Source: Vibrio diazotrophicus (GTDB lineage: Bacteria; Pseudomonadota; Gammaproteobacteria; Enterobacterales; Vibrionaceae). Taken from it: DNA of 64,000 nucleotides. A model generated the notes under the pieces. That model saw nothing but the letters and a program-made list of their open reading frames with translations, ran no database searches and was not told where the DNA came from. A program made the position numbers and the translations under genes. Below, piece by piece: positions 43,066-51,708 of the stretch. Every line of letters starts with the position of its first letter. The stretch's first letter is position 1. The stretch lies in the NCBI RefSeq assembly GCF_038452265.1, contig NZ_CP151842.1:1674001-1738000 (forward strand), read 5' to 3'.

Positions 43066-44244
43066 TTAAGAAGTTTGGTTGTCTTTTACTTTGCGTAGCT
43101 GCGTTAAATACTTTATCCAGCTTTTTGCTTCTTCTGATGGCTCAAGATTGTTGGCTTTCTTCGCTTCAATCAATGCTGGTTCGAGTTGGTTAAGTTTATA
43201 CAGAGCCTTGGTTCGGGCTAAAGCAACTTGAGCTTGTTTGCCCTTCTCTTTGACATTATCCAACTCAGATAATGCATCATCATAGCGCGCTTGTTGCATG
43301 AGTATCTGAGCAATATTCCAGTGGTATTTCGCATCGAATTTAGAAGCTAATGCCCAAGCATCGATTGCTTTATCCCACTCTTTTGCTTGTTGCCAGTAAT
43401 AAGCACGCTCAGTGATTAAATCCACATTCGTCTGCGCTTCTTTCAAGAGCTCTAATACAAGTCCTGCACGCTCAGGAATACCGTTATGCGCATAAAGCTG
43501 AGCTAATAAACGTAAATCCGCATCACTCAATTCGATTTTTTGCAATTGAGCTAAACCTAAACTGCTCAATGCATCTTTTTTCTTGCCGGTTCGCAGCTCC
43601 AAGTTAACTAGTTGCAACCACCAGTTACTACGTTGTGGCTCCAGATTTATCAGCTTCTTAAGGGTTGGAATAGCTTGCTCCCAGCGCTCAAGCTGAAGCT
43701 GTGCTCCCAACTTAACTGAAAGTGGGGTCACGCTATCCGGTTGTTTGAACTTGTCATATTCAGAGATTGCAGTAAGTGTTTTTTGCCACTGCTCCATCTG
43801 GTAATGAACTTGAGCAATTCGCAACCATAGTTCGCTGGCGTTCTGGGTCGTTGGTATGTTTTTGCTTAATTGATAGTAATGAGGCAATGCTTGCTTATAC
43901 TGCTGATTCATCAGAAGCAGGTCTGCTAACATACGCTCTGTTAACCAACCTTGGTCATCTTTGAGTTCGCCACTAACAACCGCTTGTTCCAAAGCAGTGA
44001 TGGCCGGTTTGAGCTGTTCATTCTGCCAATAGAAAACGCCAAGCATTCGAGAAAAGTAAGCCTTGTCATAAGCTCGCGAAACATCGGCTGTTTTCAGCGT
44101 TTCAATCGCCTGAGACAATTTGTTCTCTTGCGCCAACTGATTGGCTTTCAGCGCTTTATTGGCTGCATACTGACTCAGTTCCGCCGCAACACTCCAAGAT
44201 GCGGAACTTATCAGTAATAGACAGATGATCATTCGTTTCATCAT
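43066..44244 (-). CDS. TPR repeat protein of the TonB2 system
   Basis: 392 residues with signal peptide MIICLLLISSASWSVAA and about nine tetratricopeptide-like helical pairs, for example QAIETLKTADV, YFSRMLGVFYWQNEQL, WLRIAQVHYQMEQW and WNIAQILMQQARYDDALSEL. Expected in the periplasm. Last gene of the DUF3450-ttpC-exbB-exbD-tonB operon; the start overlaps tonB by four bases. TPR proteins at this place are common in vibrio TonB2 loci, but their role in energy transfer is not well defined. Confidence 0.88.
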   Translation of the reverse strand: MMKRMIICLLLISSASWSVAAELSQYAANKALKANQLAQENKLSQAIETLKTADVSRAYDKAYFSRMLGVFYWQNEQLKPAITALEQAVVSGELKDDQGWLTERMLADLLLMNQQYKQALPHYYQLSKNIPTTQNASELWLRIAQVHYQMEQWQKTLTAISEYDKFKQPDSVTPLSVKLGAQLQLERWEQAIPTLKKLINLEPQRSNWWLQLVNLELRTGKKKDALSSLGLAQLQKIELSDADLRLLAQLYAHNGIPERAGLVLELLKEAQTNVDLITERAYYWQQAKEWDKAIDAWALASKFDAKYHWNIAQILMQQARYDDALSELDNVKEKGKQAQVALARTKALYKLNQLEPALIEAKKANNLEPSEEAKSWIKYLTQLRKVKDNQTS

Positions 44245-44864
44245 TTGGCTAACTTAAACTCCAATTTCACAGATTGTCCGGGTTGAGTAACCGCTTTGCC
44301 ATCTACTAGTTTAGGCTGATACTTCCAGTTTCTTAGCGCACGTATCGCTTCACGCTCAAACACTCGCTTAGGTTCAGCTTCCAGAACTTCGATATCTGTT
44401 GGTTGCCCTGTTTCGTCAATAGTAAAACTCATCACCACGTACCCTTCAATCCCCCTTTGTAAAGCACGAGCTGGGTATGTTGGCTCGACACGATGCAGCG
44501 GCATCGCTTGTTGATTCGCACCAATATCACCAAAGGTTGGAGCGTTGATAGCAATACCATTGATCGCTGTATCTAAACCTAGTGATGGAACACTCGAAAG
44601 CTGAGAACTGTTTGCTACAGCAGTCTGTTTTTTAGAAACCGGTGATTCAGGCGGTGGCTCTGGTAATTCTGGTTGTTCTGGAACACTTCGTTGTCTGCGT
44701 TGCACTTGGTTTTCTTGCTCTAACATCACCATGTTGAAGCTAAGAGGCTGGATCGCTTTAGGTGCACCTTGATTACCGTTATCAACCATCCAAGCCATAA
44801 ATGCGAACAAGCTGAGAGAGATAAGTGCAGCTATCGGCGTCGCGAACAATAAACGCAGCATCAA
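44241..44864 (-). CDS. tonB2: TonB2-type energy transducer
   Basis: 207 residues, short for TonB. Single N-terminal helix ATPIAALISLSLFAFMAWMV anchors it in the inner membrane. A proline-rich spacer (EQPELPEPPPESP) spans the periplasm. The C-terminal domain that touches receptors is clear: PTYPARALQRGIEGYVVMSF, IEVLEAEPKRVFEREAIRAL and WKYQP. Couples proton motive force via ExbB/ExbD to outer-membrane siderophore receptors. Overlaps exbD by four bases. Confidence 0.92.
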   Translation of the reverse strand: MMLRLLFATPIAALISLSLFAFMAWMVDNGNQGAPKAIQPLSFNMVMLEQENQVQRRQRSVPEQPELPEPPPESPVSKKQTAVANSSQLSSVPSLGLDTAINGIAINAPTFGDIGANQQAMPLHRVEPTYPARALQRGIEGYVVMSFTIDETGQPTDIEVLEAEPKRVFEREAIRALRNWKYQPKLVDGKAVTQPGQSVKLEFKLAK

Positions 44865-45265
44865 CGCTTCTCCGCGGCAAGTGCAATACTTTTAACCCCT
44901 GCACCTTTGGCTGCATCCATTACTTGCACGACAGTTCCGTTATACGCATGCTCGTCAGCCTGAATCACCAACGAAGCTTCAGGTTGTTCCAGCAACAGGT
45001 GCTCTAGTGTCGCCTGCACTCTTTCTACATCCACTTGTCGTTTATCAATAAAAATGTCGTTCGCTGAGGTAATCGCTACGAAAATACCCGCATCTTTTTG
45101 ACTGACGACATTTGAAGCCGTAGGACGATTAACTTCCACGCCTGATTCACGAACAAATGAACTTGTCACGATGAAGAAAATCAACATGATAAATACGATA
45201 TCCAACATCGAAGTGAGGTCTATTTGAGCCTCTTCTTGCTGAGATTGACGTCGACCGAGTCTCAT
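44861..45265 (-). CDS. exbD2: ExbD2 biopolymer transport protein
   Basis: 134 residues. One N-terminal helix (DIVFIMLIFFIVTSSFV) preceded by IDLTSMLDIVF, whose Asp is the proton-pathway residue of the ExbD/TolR family. The periplasmic domain (ASLVIQADEHAYNGTVVQVM) is complete. Overlaps exbB and tonB by four bases each, indicating coupled translation and a fixed stoichiometry. Confidence 0.94.
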   Translation of the reverse strand: MRLGRRQSQQEEAQIDLTSMLDIVFIMLIFFIVTSSFVRESGVEVNRPTASNVVSQKDAGIFVAITSANDIFIDKRQVDVERVQATLEHLLLEQPEASLVIQADEHAYNGTVVQVMDAAKGAGVKSIALAAEKR

Positions 45266-45810
45266 CGTTGACTCCTTAAAGATTTTTCTAATTTCATTTC
45301 TAACAAACGACAGGTTTTCACTAGACGAGCATGAACAAACATACCTGCTAACGCAGCAACCATACCAGCCATAGTCGGTAATGTGGCCAGTGAAATACCT
45401 GACGCCATCAATTTTGGATCGCTGCTGCCCTGAGTTGCCATCACATCAAAGACTGAGATCATCCCCGTCACTGTGCCTAGTAAACCCAGCATTGGGCAGA
45501 TAGAAACCATCACTTTAATGACGTTGAGATTCTGAGTTAATGCGATGTGTGCTTGCCCAATCCAACCTTGCTTAATGGCGTGAGCATGCCATGAGTGATG
45601 CTCACTACGTTGGTGCCATTGCTCAATCCACTGTTTACGCTGCTTAGGAAAAGTAAATGCCAGATATAGAATACGTTCGATAACCAACAACCAATACACC
45701 GCAACAACCGCAGCCAACCACCACAATACTGCGCCACCCTGATCCATAAACTCAATCAGTGGTAAAAACAGATCATTGAGTGGCATTAACCAGTCAGCTT
45801 GCATTTTCAA
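45262..45810 (-). CDS. exbB2: ExbB2 biopolymer transport protein
   Basis: 182 residues with three helices. LWWLAAVVAVYWLLVIERILYL is the first. The MotA/TolQ/ExbB core is VMVSICPMLGLLGTVTGMISVFDVM and then SGISLATLPTMAGMVAALAGMFVHA. Proton-channel partner of ExbD2. It starts three bases after ttpC, which carries a related MotA/ExbB domain, so two ExbB-type proteins are made from one operon. Confidence 0.93.
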   Translation of the reverse strand: MKMQADWLMPLNDLFLPLIEFMDQGGAVLWWLAAVVAVYWLLVIERILYLAFTFPKQRKQWIEQWHQRSEHHSWHAHAIKQGWIGQAHIALTQNLNVIKVMVSICPMLGLLGTVTGMISVFDVMATQGSSDPKLMASGISLATLPTMAGMVAALAGMFVHARLVKTCRLLEMKLEKSLRSQR

Positions 45811-45813
45811 CCC

Positions 45814-47181
45814 TTACGCCGCATTGACCATCTTCGCAGAACCGGTTTCGCTGCTTTCACGTTCAGCTTGCTCTGCCACTAAACCAATACCCTGTTTTTC
45901 CAAAATATTGCGAATGTTCTCTGCCTGAGTACTTAAAATATTGTGGGCAAGTAACAGCGGCATAGCAGCAACAAGACCTAATACAGTCGTCACTAGTGCC
46001 ATCGAAATACCACCCGCCATTACTTTAGGGTCGCCATTACCGAACTGAGTGATCACTTGGAAGGTTTCGATCATACCGGTTACGGTACCCAGCAGACCAA
46101 GCATAGGCGCAAGTGCTGCTAGCAGTTTGAGCATTGACAAACCTTTTTCTAAACCTGATTGTTCATCAACAACGGCTTCTAAAAGACGCAATTCTAAAGC
46201 TTCAACGCTGCGATGCTTTTCTTTATCGTGAACTGAAAGAACTCGACCTAGCGGATTGTTTCCAGGCTGCTGTGGATTTTTAAGCTGCGCGGAAATCTTT
46301 TGTCGAGCAATGGCCAGTGAACCACCACGATATAAAGCAATCACTAAACCGATAGCCAATAGTACTAGTATGATCTTTCCGACTACACCACCCGCTTCAA
46401 GGCGCTGTTCAAGCGTAGGCGTCAAGGCTAACTGCTCCAGCAGAATACCGTGTGACGGATCCATAACAACAGATGAAACATTTCCGTTTTCTAAAGCTTT
46501 TAGCGAGTTGAGCGTCGGTGCATTTTCAGGCTGAACCGAATACGCGACAGCATCTTTGCGACCATTATTCCACTGCAAATAACCTTGCTCTGAAACCAGT
46601 CCAAAAGCTCCGAGACGAGTAGCTTGAACCGTTTGTTTGCGACCTTCACCATCAATCAGCGTTACGTTTGTGGTAGACGTTTCTCCACTTGCTGTGATCT
46701 GCTCTTGCATCGCTTGCCACAAACCCGACAGCTGTTTCATCGAAGGCAAAGATTTAGCAGCAACGATATCTTCAATCACGCCAGCATTAGTTTGGCGATC
46801 AACACCTGTTACAGATTGGGAAAGATCCCCTTGGATTTCTTTCGCGTTTTGACGAACAACACCAAAAATTTCGCCGAGACTGCCCGTCTCCAGACGCAGT
46901 TTTTCTTCTAAACGTGCCAGTGAATCTTCATTTTTCGAAAACTCGGCAGAAAGTTTGTCAGCTTGGCTTTGCAGATTGTTTCGCTTCGCCATTAACTGCG
47001 CTTTTTTATCCTTCAGTTGTTGTTCAGTAAGCTTAAATTCCGCTTCACGTTTAGCATCGTGATTACGTTGAACGGTATTTTCTGTTTTCGCTTGGCTAAC
47101 AATATCCGTCGCAGCAACTGCAGATGCATTAGCACCAATCAATAACGCAGCACAGAGTAACGGAGCAAATTTGTTGTTCAT
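45814..47181 (-). CDS. ttpC: TtpC-type MotA/TolQ/ExbB proton channel family protein
   Basis: 455 residues from the ATG at 47181 with GGAGG upstream. Signal peptide (PLLCAALLIGANASAVA), then a long periplasmic coiled-coil region (EQQLKDKKAQLMAKRNNLQS) to about residue 260. One helix (VVGKIILVLLAIGLVIALY) and an ExbB-like domain follow: LAALAPMLGLLGTVTGMIET and GISMALVTTVLGLVAAMPLL. TtpC is a fourth component specific to vibrio-type TonB2 systems and needed with TonB2 for siderophore uptake. Position and architecture fit. Confidence 0.92.
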   Translation of the reverse strand: MNNKFAPLLCAALLIGANASAVAATDIVSQAKTENTVQRNHDAKREAEFKLTEQQLKDKKAQLMAKRNNLQSQADKLSAEFSKNEDSLARLEEKLRLETGSLGEIFGVVRQNAKEIQGDLSQSVTGVDRQTNAGVIEDIVAAKSLPSMKQLSGLWQAMQEQITASGETSTTNVTLIDGEGRKQTVQATRLGAFGLVSEQGYLQWNNGRKDAVAYSVQPENAPTLNSLKALENGNVSSVVMDPSHGILLEQLALTPTLEQRLEAGGVVGKIILVLLAIGLVIALYRGGSLAIARQKISAQLKNPQQPGNNPLGRVLSVHDKEKHRSVEALELRLLEAVVDEQSGLEKGLSMLKLLAALAPMLGLLGTVTGMIETFQVITQFGNGDPKVMAGGISMALVTTVLGLVAAMPLLLAHNILSTQAENIRNILEKQGIGLVAEQAERESSETGSAKMVNAA

Positions 47182-47182
47182 A

Positions 47183-47953
47183 TTAGTTTGCCTCCGCATT
47201 AACAAGTGACACAGGCAGAGTAATCAGCGTTGGCGCTATTTGTTTCGCCGCTAAACTATAAGCTGTATCAAGGTCTGATTTATAACTGCTTTCAAGCGGT
47301 TGCCATTGCTTCTGCGCTTGATTCCAAGTCCAGTATTGGGTTGCATTTGGATTACGGGCAATTAAAGCCACTCTACCAAGATAGAGAATATCGGCATCGA
47401 CTGACTCATTGTCATTTAAGCTAATTTGGCCTTGATAAGAACCAAGTTTACGGCCGTAATCCATTTCGATTTGGTAGGCTTCGAGAATTCTTCTGAATTT
47501 TTCAGCATCGCTGACATCTGCTCTTGGCATAAGAGACTTTAACTGTTCAAGACGATCAGTACGCGCTTGTAAACGGATAGGTTTGTCTTGCTCAAGAATA
47601 GTCTGCAAACCATCAATCATCTGGTACATAAGAGGCACTATGCCCTGACGAGTATCTTTGATCTCTTCAATTTGTTTATCCAGACTCACCATTTCTTGTT
47701 TCTGGTTATCCACCAGAGCCTGCAAGTGATTTCGATACACTTCTAAGTTTTTTACTTGCTCGCTTAGCTGTTCAATTTCAGCCTGCAATTCGATTGCAGA
47801 ATCTGAGCTCTTATCAATTTTCTTTTGACTCGCGGCAGAAGCTGCGTTGGTTTTATTTTGAATCGCTTTTGCGTCATCAAGCGTATTGGCGTGAATGGGC
47901 AAAGCTATTGATGCAGAAATAAGGATAAAACTGGATTTTAGAAAATTCATCAT
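47183..47953 (-). CDS. DUF3450 family periplasmic coiled-coil protein
   Basis: 256 residues, first gene of the TonB2 operon. Signal peptide FILISASIALPIHA. A long coiled coil follows (SDSAIELQAEIEQLSEQVKN, LVDNQKQEMVSLDKQIEEI), then a folded part with YGRKLGSYQGQISLN and LYLGRVALIARNPNATQYWTW. This is the DUF3450 pattern linked to TtpC-type loci. Probably a periplasmic partner of TtpC. The second of two adjacent ATGs could be the start. Confidence 0.88.
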   Translation of the reverse strand: MMNFLKSSFILISASIALPIHANTLDDAKAIQNKTNAASAASQKKIDKSSDSAIELQAEIEQLSEQVKNLEVYRNHLQALVDNQKQEMVSLDKQIEEIKDTRQGIVPLMYQMIDGLQTILEQDKPIRLQARTDRLEQLKSLMPRADVSDAEKFRRILEAYQIEMDYGRKLGSYQGQISLNDNESVDADILYLGRVALIARNPNATQYWTWNQAQKQWQPLESSYKSDLDTAYSLAAKQIAPTLITLPVSLVNAEAN

Positions 47954-47987
47954 GTTAATCAGATAGCGCGTTGTTGTATTGGGATGG

Positions 47988-48011
47988 TAATGATAAAGGC
48001 TCTCATTATCA
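47988..48011. promoter_or_regulatory. Putative Fur box of the TonB2 operon
   Basis: TGATAA (47991-47996) and TTATCA (48006-48011) are inverted repeats nine bases apart, the spacing of the outer arms of the Fur consensus; the surrounding sequence is TAATGATAA and CTCATTATCA. Located about 40 bp upstream of the DUF3450 start. Confidence 0.65.
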
Positions 48012-48136
48012 ACTGTAATTTCAATTATCAGTTATTTTTTACTTACAACCTTTATGGCTACAGACAATATGTGCTGAATTTGCAGCGATGGAAAGTGTTT
48101 AAAGAGAATAGAGATGAGTTATGGGGTTAAGAATGA

Positions 48137-48162
48137 AAAAAGGTGGCATTAACCACCTTTTT
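48137..48162 (-). terminator. Terminator of the LDH-like gene
   Basis: A 10-bp stem (AAAAAGGTGG, 48137-48146; CCACCTTTTT, 48153-48162) with a six-base loop, giving a T run on the minus strand just after the stop. Confidence 0.85.
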
Positions 48163-48175
48163 ATATCTGCAAATT

Positions 48176-49129
48176 TTAGTAGCTTAATCCAGTAAGTTTA
48201 GCCACATGAATCATTTGATTACGTAAGTTTGCAGCGATTTCGTCCAGACGCTGCTTTTCTTCTTCTGTAAATGGATGGATGAGAATCTTCTCTACCCCAT
48301 TCTTACCGATGACAGCAGGTAAGCTCAGAACAACATCTTTGTAGCCGTATTCACCACGTAACAGTGTCCCGACTGGCAGTACTGAGTGTTCGTTGATCAT
48401 GATTGCCTGAATAATGCGGAACACGCTCGCAGCTATACCATGAACGGTATTGTTTTTACGTTTGAAGATTTCAAACCCCGCTTGCTTTACCGATTCCAAT
48501 AGCTCATCAGCGTCAATTCGAGGAATATTGTTTGAATCACAGTAGTAGTCAGCAGGCTGCCCAGCAATGCTGATCAAACTCTTAGGTGTAAAACACTCAC
48601 TGCCATGTTCGCCTAGCACGTAACCAAACACGTTTTTAGGGTCTAAGTTGACACGGTGAGCCACAATAGCCATCAAACGAGCTGTATCAATAACACAACC
48701 TGCAGAAATGACGCTCGAAGGACTGTAACCCGTGTTAGCCACAATACTATGTGTGACAATGTCACAAGGGTTAGTCACCACAATAAGTATTGCTTTAGGT
48801 GCAACACGCTCGATTTTCTTCGCAATATCGACACCAATCTTTGCGTTGATTTCAGCCAAGTCCATACGTGTCTGGCCTTGTTGAATTTGCGCACCTGCGG
48901 TAATGACCACGATATCAGCACCAATCAACTCCATGTAATCATCGGTCGGCGTAATACGGGTATTTTTAGAGAAAGTTAGCGCCGCTGTGTGTCTGAAATC
49001 GAAAGCTTCGCCTTCTGCTCGTTTCACATCGCGGTCAAGAATAGTCAGCTCACTCACACTACCTAAGGTTAATAAGTAGTTACAGATACCTACTCCAACA
49101 GCACCAGCACCAATAACACCAATTTTCAT
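48176..49129 (-). CDS. L-lactate/malate dehydrogenase family 2-hydroxyacid dehydrogenase
   Basis: 317 residues, NAD-dependent. Nucleotide-binding GAGAVGVGICNYLL with the Asp of LDRD at strand two. Active-site His is in LGEHGSECF, Asp in NPCDIVTH, and the carboxylate-binding Arg in VIDTARLMA. The mobile loop reads AGAQIQQGQTR: Arg88 is kept, but the specificity position (Gln in LDH, Arg in MDH) is Ile82. So lactate or malate is not assured, and a bulkier 2-keto acid is possible. Usual annotation is L-lactate dehydrogenase. Confidence 0.85.
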   Translation of the reverse strand: MKIGVIGAGAVGVGICNYLLTLGSVSELTILDRDVKRAEGEAFDFRHTAALTFSKNTRITPTDDYMELIGADIVVITAGAQIQQGQTRMDLAEINAKIGVDIAKKIERVAPKAILIVVTNPCDIVTHSIVANTGYSPSSVISAGCVIDTARLMAIVAHRVNLDPKNVFGYVLGEHGSECFTPKSLISIAGQPADYYCDSNNIPRIDADELLESVKQAGFEIFKRKNNTVHGIAASVFRIIQAIMINEHSVLPVGTLLRGEYGYKDVVLSLPAVIGKNGVEKILIHPFTEEEKQRLDEIAANLRNQMIHVAKLTGLSY

Positions 49130-49459
49130 ATTCGTTCCTTGAACAACTTAACAAGATCAAATTTAGGATTGTAGATTTTACTAGTATTAGCAACATTCAT
49201 TCCAATTATATTTTGCAATATAGCTATATTATGGCGTTATTGGCTGCAATATCGCTCTTTTATAGTTCATTAATCAATCATTACGATCCAGATTGGTGCA
49301 GCGGTTCTGTCCTTTATTAATGTGATTTAAGTCACCTGATCCATAAATCTTTAACCTTAGTGACATTTTTCGTCCACCTACGTGAAACATTTCTTCGCCA
49401 CCATAGCATCAAACGAAACACAAACAGTATCGTTCGAAACTTAACAAGGAATAAAGTCA
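49130..49459. other. Divergent control region between the LDH-like gene and ugpB
   Basis: 330 bp. It contains a perfect 14-bp palindrome AATATAGCTATATT (49217-49230) and a CRP-like site at 49321-49335. No small ORF with a ribosome-binding site is evident apart from the flanking genes. Confidence 0.6.
49321..49335. promoter_or_regulatory. CRP-like binding site upstream of ugpB
   Basis: TGTGATTTAAGTCAC fits TGTGA-N6-TCAC(A). It lies about 125 bp before the ugpB ATG and suggests cAMP-CRP activation of glycerol-3-phosphate uptake. Confidence 0.6.
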
Positions 49460-50752
49460 ATGAATAAGCTATGGGTAGCAGGGTTGCTTTCGGCAACAGT
49501 TTCAGGAACTTCATTTGCAGCGACTGAAATTACGTGGTGGCACGCAATGGGCGGACAACTGGGCGAAACAGTAAACAAAATCGCTTCGGACTTTAACGCT
49601 TCGCAAACCGAATACAAAATCACGCCTGTTTTTAAAGGTTCTTACACAGAAACATTAACCGCGGGTATTGCTTCGTTTCGTGCTGGCCAATCGCCAAACA
49701 TTCTTCAAGTGTTTGATGCCGGCGCTGCAACGATTATGAACGCTCCGGGCGTAGCGAAACCTGTTCAGGACATCATGATTGATGCCGGTTTCCCATTCTC
49801 TGCACAAGACTACTTAGCGGGTGTTCGCAATTTCTATGCGGACCAAAACGGCAAAATGGTCGGCATGCCATTTAACAGCTCTACACCTGTTCTTTATTAC
49901 AACAAAGATATCTTAGCGAAAGTCGGTGCCGAAGCGCCTAAGACTTATGAGCAGCTAGAAGCATTAGCTGAAAAGCTAAAAGCAAAAGGCTATGTTGCAT
50001 TTTCAGAATCACACACGCCTTGGATCATGTTCGAGAACTTTAAGTCTCGTCATAACCTACCTCTAGCTGATAAAGAAAATGGCTATAAAGATCTGTCTTC
50101 AAAAATCATGTTCAATACCAAAGACATGGTGATGCATTTCAGCAAACTTAAAGAGTGGTCGGACAAAGGTTACTTCAAGTATTACGGCAGTGACTGGGAT
50201 GCAAACCAAACACCATTCGAACGTCAAGAAGTGGCTATGTGGATGGGTTCTTCAGGTTCATTCGGCGGCCTGCGTAGTCGCGTGAAGTTTGAGCTGGGCA
50301 CAACTTACCTTCCTTACTGGGAAAAACTCAATGACAAAGGCGTTCATACCTTCATTGGTGGCGCTGCGCTATTTGCCATGAGTGGTCACTCTAAAGAACA
50401 AGACAAAGGTGTTGCGAACTTCTTTGCTTACCTGACTAAGCCTGAAGTACAAATGTACTGGCACAAAACAACAGGATATGTGCCTGTTACTAATGCTGCT
50501 TACGAACTGACTAAGCAATCTGGTTACTACAATGAACAACCAGATGCGGAAGTGGGCGTTAAACAATTGAGCTTAGCCTCAGGTGAATGGAACAAGGGCT
50601 ATCGTCTAGGTTTCTACCCACAGATTCGTGAAGTAATGCACCGTGAATTCGACAACATTTTCGCAGGTCGTTCAACCGTTCAGGCAAGTCTGGACAAAGT
50701 GGAAGACGAAAGTGACAAACTGCTGGATCGTTTTGCACGTACAGTGAAATAA
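49460..50752 (+). CDS. ugpB: sn-Glycerol-3-phosphate ABC transporter substrate-binding protein UgpB
   Basis: 430 residues with signal peptide LWVAGLLSATVSGTSFAA. The mature start EITWWHAMGGQLGE and later segments FKGSYTETLTAGIASFRAGQ, PFNSSTPVLYYNKD and GSSGSFGGLRS match UgpB, which binds glycerol-3-phosphate or glycerophosphodiesters. It is followed by an intercistronic hairpin and ugpAEC. A glycerophosphodiester phosphodiesterase in the same operon supports the substrate. Confidence 0.92.
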   Translation: MNKLWVAGLLSATVSGTSFAATEITWWHAMGGQLGETVNKIASDFNASQTEYKITPVFKGSYTETLTAGIASFRAGQSPNILQVFDAGAATIMNAPGVAKPVQDIMIDAGFPFSAQDYLAGVRNFYADQNGKMVGMPFNSSTPVLYYNKDILAKVGAEAPKTYEQLEALAEKLKAKGYVAFSESHTPWIMFENFKSRHNLPLADKENGYKDLSSKIMFNTKDMVMHFSKLKEWSDKGYFKYYGSDWDANQTPFERQEVAMWMGSSGSFGGLRSRVKFELGTTYLPYWEKLNDKGVHTFIGGAALFAMSGHSKEQDKGVANFFAYLTKPEVQMYWHKTTGYVPVTNAAYELTKQSGYYNEQPDAEVGVKQLSLASGEWNKGYRLGFYPQIREVMHREFDNIFAGRSTVQASLDKVEDESDKLLDRFARTVK

Positions 50753-50762
50753 CTCTGTATCA

Positions 50763-50797
50763 GCCCACTGAATGTAATGTTCAGTGGGCATTTCTTT
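50763..50797 (+). terminator. Intercistronic hairpin between ugpB and ugpA
   Basis: A 10-bp perfect stem (GCCCACTGAA, 50763-50772; TTCAGTGGGC, 50780-50789) with a seven-base loop and a T-rich tail. It probably terminates part of the transcripts, or protects the ugpB message, so the binding protein is made in excess. Confidence 0.75.
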
Positions 50798-50817
50798 TTA
50801 TCAATTGGACAAAGCTT

Positions 50818-51699
50818 GTGGAACGTCGACAACAATTTTTTCACTCTCCAATGCCCTACTTTTTGCTTGCTCCGCAAATCGCAATTATTGCTATTTTTTT
50901 CGTTTATCCAGCAGCAAAAGCCGTTTATCTCTCTTTCATGCTTGAAGACCCATGGGGCATGTCTTCAACGTTTGTCTGGTTTGAAAATTACCAAATTCTT
51001 TTTCAGTCTTCAGACTATTTAGAATCACTCGGATTCACTCTCATTTTTTCAATCCTAGTATCGTTTTTGTCACTAGCGATTGCGCTCTTACTAGCTGTAA
51101 AAGCCGACAACATTATTCACGGACAAAGCGCCTATAAAGTCACTCTCACATGGGTGTATGCGGTTGCACCGGCAATCGCTGGTATCATCGGTGGTTTCTT
51201 ATTTAACCCACACATTGGCGTTCTTACTGATTTCTTAGAACATCTGGGTTGGAAATTCAGCGTACAAACCGACCCTCTTGATGCCACTATCGCACTCATT
51301 TTAGTTTCTGTCTGGAAACAGGTTGCGGTGAACTTTGTTTACTTTCTCGCAGGTCTTCAGTCGATTTCGTACGCCGTAAAAGAGGCAGCAACACTGGATT
51401 GCGTCAGTGACAGCAAACGCTTCTGGACCATTACCTTTCCGCTTCTCGCTCCAACCGGATTTTTCCTGCTGGTGATTAACCTCACCTACGCATTCTTCGA
51501 CACCTTTGGCGTTATTGACACTTTGACAGATGGCGGCCCCGGAGGCTCAACCACTTCGCTGGTTTACAAAGTCTACCGTGACGGCTTTGTTGGCGCAGAT
51601 TTAGGCGGCAGCTCAGCACAATCTGTGGTGCTGTTACTACTGGTATTGGCATTGACCTTTATACAGTTCCGTTTTGTTGAAAAGCGCGTGCATTACTAA
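50818..51699 (+). CDS. ugpA: Glycerol-3-phosphate ABC transporter permease UgpA
   Basis: 293 residues, starting at GTG 50818 (MERRQQFFHSPM). First helix PYFLLAPQIAIIAIFFVYPA, then five more, and the ATPase-contact loop KEAATLDCVSDSKRFWTITFPLL. Sequence near DTLTDGGPGGSTTSLVYKVY is typical of UgpA/MalF-type sugar permeases. Ten bases separate it from ugpE. Confidence 0.92.
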   Translation: MERRQQFFHSPMPYFLLAPQIAIIAIFFVYPAAKAVYLSFMLEDPWGMSSTFVWFENYQILFQSSDYLESLGFTLIFSILVSFLSLAIALLLAVKADNIIHGQSAYKVTLTWVYAVAPAIAGIIGGFLFNPHIGVLTDFLEHLGWKFSVQTDPLDATIALILVSVWKQVAVNFVYFLAGLQSISYAVKEAATLDCVSDSKRFWTITFPLLAPTGFFLLVINLTYAFFDTFGVIDTLTDGGPGGSTTSLVYKVYRDGFVGADLGGSSAQSVVLLLLVLALTFIQFRFVEKRVHY

Positions 51700-51708
51700 G
51701 GGAAACCG

